DNA of 64,000 nucleotides from Abelmoschus esculentus (taxonomy: Eukaryota > Streptophyta > Magnoliopsida > Malvales > Malvaceae): the NCBI GenBank assembly GCA_035048815.1, contig JAUCBN010000024.1, forward strand, positions 3,160,001-3,224,000, read 5' to 3'. Positions 57,992 to 64,000 of the stretch are shown one piece after another. The notes under the pieces were generated by a model. It saw only the letters and a list, made by a program, of their open reading frames with translations. It was not told the DNA's origin and ran no database searches. Both the position numbers and the translations under genes were made by a program. Every line of letters begins with the position of its first letter. The stretch's first letter is position 1.

Positions 57992-58261
57992 AAAATCATC
58001 CTTTGCGAGCCCAAACGAAGACATCCGGTCACCTTCACATTCGGACACCAAACAAATTGATGTTCCACCGTCGCAGGTAGCATTGATCGTCACAGCCCGC
58101 ACAATCCCTTGCAATTGGATCACCTGCCTCATCTCAAAGCCCTACCAGCAGCCCACTCAGTTTATTCTATGGAATCCTCGCGCACAGAAGCAGCTATCAC
58201 AGGCATAGATAATTTATTTATAGCAACACCAGAGAGCACAGATCGAAGCACATGGATGAGA
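57992..58261. other. GC-richer island between two MITE copies, unrecognised
   Basis: About 250 bases of near-even composition, in contrast to the AT-rich surroundings, lie between copies C and D of the CAGGGAC family. No long frame or known domain was recognised on either strand. It may be a captured genic fragment or older unique sequence bracketed by two insertions. Confidence 0.35.
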
Positions 58262-58386
58262 AGGGACAACTCTCAAAGAATTTTTTAATTTTTAGTTAAT
58301 TTTTTTAAAAATATTTTTTTATGAATTTGTCCTCATACTTTTAAAATTTATGCTTTGTCCCTAACCTTAAATCTTTATTCGTCCCT
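58262..58386. mobile_element. CAGGGAC-family MITE, copy D (truncated)
   Basis: It starts AGGGACAACTCTCAAAG and ends TTATTCGTCCCT. It keeps the family interior (TTTGTCCTCATACTTTTAAA) but lacks about 40 bases compared with copy A. Confidence 0.55.
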
Positions 58387-58980
58387 ATGAAAAAGTTTAG
58401 GAAGTAATATATACCGCATGTAACAGCTCCGCCGTACACCACACGTCGCGTCAAAATAATTCAATTAGTAGAAAAACATATTGAGACCTGTACGAATATA
58501 GTTTCCTTAACATAGATTCCAATCACTTCTTGTGCTTGAATTGTTTAGGTCGTCAGTCTCCTAGGATACAACGGATGACCTAAAAGAGTAAATTAAATTA
58601 AATATATAAAATAAAATATTGAACTCTAATAATATTTTTTAATATATAAATTACTCACATAAATATTCATAACAAAAATAATATATTTTTCATATTTTTT
58701 GCATTTTATCATTGTTAAATGGTAATAAAAATTATAATAAATAATAATGATAAAAGATAATATAATGAAGATGGGCTCACTTGAAATTTGGTAACGAGGT
58801 CCCCTTGAGATGCAATCCATTTGAGGTTGGGTCAACTTAAAGTGAACAATCCAAAGAATTTATGAGAAATTAAAATCAAATGGTATTGCAAATGAATAAG
58901 GATTATTGTTCATACAAGGACCCTTGGAGATGAAATTGAGGAACAATAGTATAAATTATGAAAAAAAAAACTAAACCCAA

Positions 58981-61298
58981 TTAACTGCAATCACAAGTTT
59001 TGATAGGAGTTGATCCATGTTTGGAAGCATTTTCTTCGGATTTCTGTGTTTTAACATCATTTAAAACATTTTTAATCCATTCGACAAAATAGGTCTCATT
59101 ATATCCGATCAAACCATTTTTATAGACCGACATGCATCGACTATCGTCATCCGAATATGGACAAGTTTCCCCATCGGGATCTCTCCAGTCGCCTCGATGC
59201 CTCATCCCGGACCAACTGGCTATCCAGTGATATACATATTGGCCTACTCCTGCAACTTTCAGCCATCCCTTGGGATAAAACTCCATCACGCTGCTGTTTC
59301 GGTCCATTAGGAACATGTTGGTGAGTTGAGCACCATGGGGAGATATTAGAATGTCTGTTAAACTCATTAGCTTCACCTGTAACATCATCAAATTTTTTAA
59401 TTTCAAATATTAGTATCACGTGTTATAATCCTAAATAAAATTCATATATGTCTAAAATTAAATACTTTTATAAATAAAATCATACGGTTTAATAACCAAA
59501 TCGATAAATACTATAAATCAAAGTCGGAGTTAAAAATCAAGATTAAGAGTAAAATTTTAATACGTTAAATTCTTTTTAATATGCTCAAAACACCCTTTTT
59601 TTTTCCTAGTAATTCTCATTCTCTCTTCTTAAACAATCTATTTTGTCCCTTCAACTCAATCCCTTTGAGTGTGGATTAGCCTGCCCACCAATCCCAATAT
59701 CCCTCCACTAGACCATGCTTTCCCATGTGTAACGCACAATTCAAAGAAAATATTACTCTGACCTACCAACAAGTCAAGTGCTTTCACCCCCAACATTAGC
59801 ACATATGGAGGGCTATTTGACTTAAATTTCAATGCTATGGACCCTATTTAATTATATAAAATATATTTTAAAAAATTTAGGTTTGTATTAGGATAGTTTC
59901 ACCTATATTTAATAAGTTTTAATCTAATCCGATTTTATAAAATTAAATTAAAAAATTAAAAAGTTTAGGTTAAACTTAGCTGAGTTTTTAAAAATATATT
60001 AAATCGAGTTTGGAGTTAAAAACGAAATACATGATCTAACCTAAAAAATTTAGAGTTTAGGTTATTTCACCTATATACGTTGCTGTAATTGCTATAATGT
60101 TTCTCTTTATATATTTTTAATTAAATTTTATTTATCTAATAAAAATAAAATAATTATTATAATATTTTTTTCTCTATTTATATTTTATAAAAATAAAACT
60201 CGATCTAACTCGACCCATGAACCTAAATTTTAGCACAGAAGAGAAATTTACCTGTTCACAAACGGTGAGATTATTTGAGTAAGCCACCATTAACCGGCAT
60301 CCCTTTACTTTGTTGCACTCTTTCTCAAAGATCCGAACCACCGCCGTCTCGTTCCTGAAAGACCTCGCTCCGGTCCTCATTAGCAAGGTCATCCCAATGG
60401 CGGCTCCTTCTTCTTGGTTAACCCTTCGTTCAACGCTCACATTACAGTAAACCCTGGCCTTGCACCTAATCAGATCATAAACTTCCATTCTTCTCTCCCT
60501 CGACATCCCTCCCTCGTTGTGTCTCATCACCACCGCCTTCTCAAAGCAAACCGGTCGACCGTCGTCTTCGATATCTCTAAACCCTTCGATGTAAGGAGCC
60601 TGGCTGAACGTAGCCTCCATCAAGGTGTTCAACCACGTCCCCATCTTGAACCTCAGCTCACCCCAATGGTAAAGCACCCATCTCGCCGGGGTTTCGCAGT
60701 TGTTCTTCCGATGCCAGGCGACAAAAGGCATGACAGCGGAGAGGCCGTGCCAGATGTTGTCGAAATTGTAATGGTTGTAAGCCACGAAAGTGAGACCTTT
60801 CATTAGGGTAGCGTTGGATGGAAGCGCCTGGGGCCACGCCAAAGCGTAGTAATTCCAGGAACCGTCGTGCGTGTCGCGGCCTTTAAGGCAAAGTAATCGA
60901 CCTTTGGAGGAATCGGAAGGGAACTGTTGGTACTGGACCTCGCCTTCCTCGCGTGTGTCGTACATGGAACTCATGAACCATGTGTGGCCGTCGAGCGGTT
61001 TGTGGGCGAAACGCAGGTCTTTCAACGGGAGAAACGTGACGGAATCTCGAAGCTTTTGCGACAAGGATTCGAGGTCTCGGTTGGTGGTGGTGGTGCAGTT
61101 TTTGGAAGACCCTAAACCTAAGGGTCTGTATTTGGAGACCAAGTTCTGCCATTGTTGCAAGGACTGGATTTGTAAGAGTAGTATGAGGACGATGCATATG
61201 GCGAGCGTGCAAAGACAGAGCTTGGGAGAGTAACACAAGTTGCAGTTGTCTTGTTTGAATGTTTTAGGTCTTAGAATTCTAGGAGAAGACTTGTTCAT
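58981..61298 (-). CDS. GT61-family glycosyltransferase (DUF563), Golgi type II membrane protein
   Basis: Two exons, 60252-61298 and 58981-59376, give 480 residues. A short basic cytosolic tail is followed by a signal anchor at about 26-46 (LCLCTLAICIVLILLLQIQ), the classic Golgi type II layout. The lumenal part holds the GT61 domain: LTFVAYNHYNFDNIWHGLS at about 168-186, and in exon 2 DILISPHGAQLTNMFLMD, the strongly conserved SPHGAQLTN motif of the family, then EFYPKGW. Plant GT61 enzymes add xylose or arabinose to xylan, mucilage or N-glycans; the acceptor here cannot be told from sequence alone. Several NxS/T sites are present. The 875-bp intron falls just before the SPHGA block, a common position in the family. 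The first ATG of the frame is used. Confidence 0.92.
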
Positions 61299-62244
61299 GG
61301 CTATGGCGGAATTTGGAGAAAGATTGAGAATCTGACTAAAGGAAGATGAGTATTGATGATTGGAAGAATTTTGAGTTTATTGAATGAAATTTGGTTTCTT
61401 TCGCTTTCTCAAACCATAATGACAACAACACCTTCAAAAATTAATGGCAACGCTAATGGTAATAAAATTCGATTCAACAAAAAAAATTATTTTTTGATAT
61501 ACAAAAAAATAATTCAATTTGATTAAAAAATTGTAATTTTATAACCTCAATTTTAAAATAAATTTTTGGGTATAAAAGAAAAGTTCAAATAACTTAAAAA
61601 ATTTTAGTAATTAGTTGGTCGGTTTCAAGTTCAAGTCGAGTTTTTCAACTATAATTTATATATGTATATCACATATGAAAAAATATATATGTAGAACATA
61701 TATGATTATAGAAAATCTTTTAAATTATAATCAATTAATATCATAATATTATAAATATTTACAATTAAACCTGAATAAAAATCCAAACAACCCAACTAAA
61801 CTCTACTAAAATTTAATAAACTTGAGTAATATTTTAAAAAATTAAACTATAAATTAAACTCATAATTCAACAAACTCAAAAAATTTTAACTCAAATTTTT
61901 AAATAAAATTTAAATTATACATTAAACTCAGTATAAAATATTAGGAAAAAACCTACTATAATATTAGTAAACAAGAAGATTTATTTTGAAACTAAAAATC
62001 CAGATTTTAAGGCAGGAAACCAGATTTGTCAAAATTTAAAAGCTCTAAGTCTGAAACATTTTCTTTAAATTTCACGTTTCATTTATGTAATGTGTATGTC
62101 ACATTTCAGTTATTGGTATTTTAAGTTTGGTTGCCAAAAAATAAGGCGATATTTTAGATAATATATAGTTGGAAAAAGGAAATCGAAAAGATTAAAATTA
62201 TGGACACTAAAGAAATCTAAATAATAGACGTGATAAAATTTAAA

Positions 62245-62911
62245 GGCATAAAGATAATTTTAACCTTTAATGTTTATAATTTTTGTCGTTTTAGCCTTTA
62301 TTTTTTTTTTGGATAAATTTATCTTTTTGACAAATAGCTTATTTTTTAACACCATGGTAACTGAACCGTTAAAAATCTAACAGTGATGACATATTATATA
62401 TATGCATATGCTAATATATTTTAAATAACATAGCATATAACCTATCAAATATATATAATATAATTTTATTATAATATAAAATATAAAACAATTAAATTCA
62501 AATAAAATATTAAAAAATTAATTAATTCTAAAATAAAATACTATTAAACATTCTTAACCCTAGAATTAAAATCTTACCTAAAAAATTAATTAATTTTGAA
62601 CTGTATTCATATTTTTTAGTCAGGGTTGATAATGTTTAATAGCCTTTTATTTTACAATTAATTAATTTTTAAAATTTTATTTGAATTTTAATTATTTTAT
62701 ATTTTATATTGAAATAAAATTATATTTCATATATATATGTATTTGATAGGTTAGATGTCGTGTCATTTAAAATATATTATCATATCCATATGACATGTCA
62801 TAAGCTATTTGTTAAAAAGATATAGGTTACGGGTTAAATTTATCCAAAAAAAGAATAAGGGTCAAAACGACAAAAATTATAAACGTTAAGGGCTAAAATT
62901 ATCTTTATGAC
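62245..62911. mobile_element. Mutator-like MITE, 667 bp, with long TIRs and perfect 9-bp TSD
   Basis: Both ends carry long inverted repeats: GGCATAAAGATAATTTTAAC on the left, and inverted on the right GTCATAAAGATAATTTTAGC. Similarity continues through TTTATAATTTTTGTCGTTTT and much of each half. Perfect 9-bp direct repeats AAATTTAAA flank it (62236-62244 and 62912-62920). Long TIRs with a 9-bp duplication are the signature of Mutator-like elements. No transposase is encoded. Confidence 0.8.
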
Positions 62912-63205
62912 AAATTTAAACCAACATAAACTAAACTGGAACTCTTATATTTACGGATGATGTAACTTAAATTTTAACATTGTTTTTAAGGAAAGGACTT
63001 GACGATCCACTTATATTATCTAAAACTCGATTAGTTTTATATAGATTTATGGACATTAGATCAATTAAATGTTAATATTAAAGAGATTTCTAAGAAGAGA
63101 AGAAAAAAAAACACTTAATCCCATCCATTCATTTAATCAATCCAATGGTTTGAATAATCAATCCAATGGTTTGAATCCATGTACATGGTATAAATGAATA
63201 TATAT

Positions 63206-63389
63206 GGGTTAGGATCCGGTTATAATATGAATTTTTTAAATTTTATATGATTTTGGGATCGTTGGATTAGAAAAACAGATGATAAAGATTAACAGTAAAG
63301 AGTTAATCTCAACCATCCATCTATTCTTTTCAACAATCTAAAAACGTGTAAACCTTAACATTTTACGCTGTATAACTGAATCTTAACCC
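63206..63389. mobile_element. Small MITE with GGGTTARGATYC TIRs
   Basis: The left end GGGTTAGGATCCGGTTATAA is mirrored by TATAACTGAATCTTAACCC at the right end. 184 bp. TAT flanks both ends, which may be a 3-bp duplication, but the flanks are too AT-rich to be sure. Confidence 0.55.
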
Positions 63390-63891
63390 TATAATTATCA
63401 TTTATTCTTAGGTAGCCAGCTATTTAAAAGATGAGTAATAGCGTAAAGTTTAATGGAAAAAATAAGAAGATTCCCAATGTACAATGCACTGAAATTATGA
63501 AGTTACTTGGCCTACAAATCATTTCAAACTTCAATGTAAATTAGTCAACAACACAATCACACTTTCCAATTCTATGGACTTTGCTTGCATTCATGCAAAG
63601 GTGAAAAGTTTTATCAACAAATAAAATTTTCTCTAATACATTACTAAATTTTATTATAATCTCAATTAAGAGCTTCAAGGTATCTGCATTACATAAATAT
63701 ATGATCAAAACAAATAGCAGCTAGTAGATGACCACAGGGGAAATAGCTCAAGTTTCAAGAATCTCTAGTTCCTACTAACAGTTCAGAAAAATGGGTGCTA
63801 AAGGGAGATGATTACCAGTATCAATGGTCAGCCACTTGTTGGAACTCGATCACCGAGTAATAGATTTCTTTTCTCTCCAAAGTACAGATTC

Positions 63892-64000
63892 CTACTTGTT
63901 TGTGGGGCTGCAGTTTCTCTGAATCATAAGAACATGCAAGTCATTGGCTTTCTCTGTCAACCCAACATCTTCAAATGCAGACAAAATGTTGTTACAGGCA
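63892..64000 (-). CDS. C-terminal end of a probable PPR-like protein (partial)
   Basis: The minus-strand frame entering from the window edge reads 35 residues and stops at 63892-63894. The sequence CNNILSAFEDVGLTEKANDL followed by HVLMIQRNCSPTNK resembles the last helix pair of a pentatricopeptide repeat protein (helix, GL-x-KA, hydrophobic helix, CxP). The rest of the gene lies beyond 64000. The identification is tentative because fewer than 40 residues are visible. Confidence 0.45.
   Translation of the reverse strand, partial: ACNNILSAFEDVGLTEKANDLHVLMIQRNCSPTNK

Larger units (their letters stand above)
53458..58980. other. Gene-poor AT-rich region packed with repeats
   Basis: The first 150-200 bases are the NPH3 gene leader and promoter. 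No gene is seen in the rest. It holds an hAT-like element at 54721-55220, tandem AT-rich units at about 55650-55960, CAGGGAC-family MITEs at 56627-56801, 57836-57991 and 58262-58386, a telomere-like tract near 57710-57780, and a GC-richer island at 57992-58261. Confidence 0.55.
61299..63891. other. Intergenic region with a Mutator-like MITE
   Basis: The GT61 leader and promoter take about the first 150-200 bases. The bases 61590-61900 are AT-rich with CGAGTTTTTCAAC-like repeats. The region contains a 667-bp inverted-repeat element at 62245-62911 and a small inverted-repeat element at 63206-63389. The bases from about 63420 to 63891 are probably the 3' UTR and flank of the partial gene at the window edge. 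Confidence 0.55.

Noticed and set aside
60414..61236. Long frames on the plus strand and in a second minus frame across GT61 exon 1
   Set aside because: They are shadows of the GT61 coding exon, whose frame holds the signal anchor and the family motifs.
1..64000. CRISPR arrays, operons, riboswitches, rRNA genes or intact tRNA genes
   Set aside because: The window is plant nuclear DNA; no regularly spaced repeats of CRISPR type, no rRNA-like tracts and no intact tRNA cloverleaf were noticed by eye.

Overview
The window is nuclear DNA of a flowering plant. The genes have many short phase-compatible exons with GT-AG introns, the intergenic DNA is very AT-rich and full of small inverted-repeat elements, and every recognisable protein is closest to a eudicot family. 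The gene order TVP15-like membrane protein, EXECUTER1, Costars, DRP3A matches, as I remember it, Arabidopsis At4g33625-At4g33630-At4g33640-At4g33650. A eudicot of the rosid/Malvaceae type (for example cotton) fits the repeat flavour and the Leu-Pro-rich secreted protein cluster, but the species is inference. There is no bacterial, viral or CRISPR content.

Layout. 62-1182 (-): twin CX9C mitochondrial protein, divergent from 1991-8861 (+): dynamin-related protein DRP3A (20 exons). 9913-11080 (+): Costars/ABRACL protein. 12702-16641 (-): five-KH-domain RNA-binding protein. 18289-21794 (-): chloroplast EXECUTER1. 22968-24855 (+): small four-helix membrane protein. 27064-32556 (-): SVP/JOINTLESS-type MADS-box factor with a short C-terminus and a large second intron. 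36024-37808 (+): single-exon protein with a J-like domain that lacks HPD. 41424-51107: a cluster of four small secreted proline-rich proteins (one PELPK-like, three Leu-Pro-rich paralogues with near-identical signal peptides and promoters), interrupted by a likely 2.2-kb solo LTR. 51108-53457 (-): NPH3/BTB protein. 58981-61298 (-): GT61 glycosyltransferase. 63892-64000 (-): the C-terminal end of a probable PPR-like protein running off the window.

The genes do not form one pathway. They cover organelle biology (CHCH protein, DRP3A fission of mitochondria and peroxisomes, EXECUTER1 singlet-oxygen signalling), cytoskeleton (Costars), RNA binding (KH), transcription (MADS), membrane traffic (TVP15-like), and cell-wall or secretory functions (PRPs, GT61). 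The second half is dominated by non-coding DNA with several families of non-autonomous DNA transposons, for some of which target-site duplications can be read directly. The best candidates for something not previously described are a near-perfect 30-bp-arm hairpin at 39862-39946 (possible young MIRNA), the PRP array with co-duplicated promoters, a 12-residue repeat block inside the KH protein, and the HPD-less J-like protein. All gene models were built by hand from splice-site and reading-frame continuity; no database search was run.
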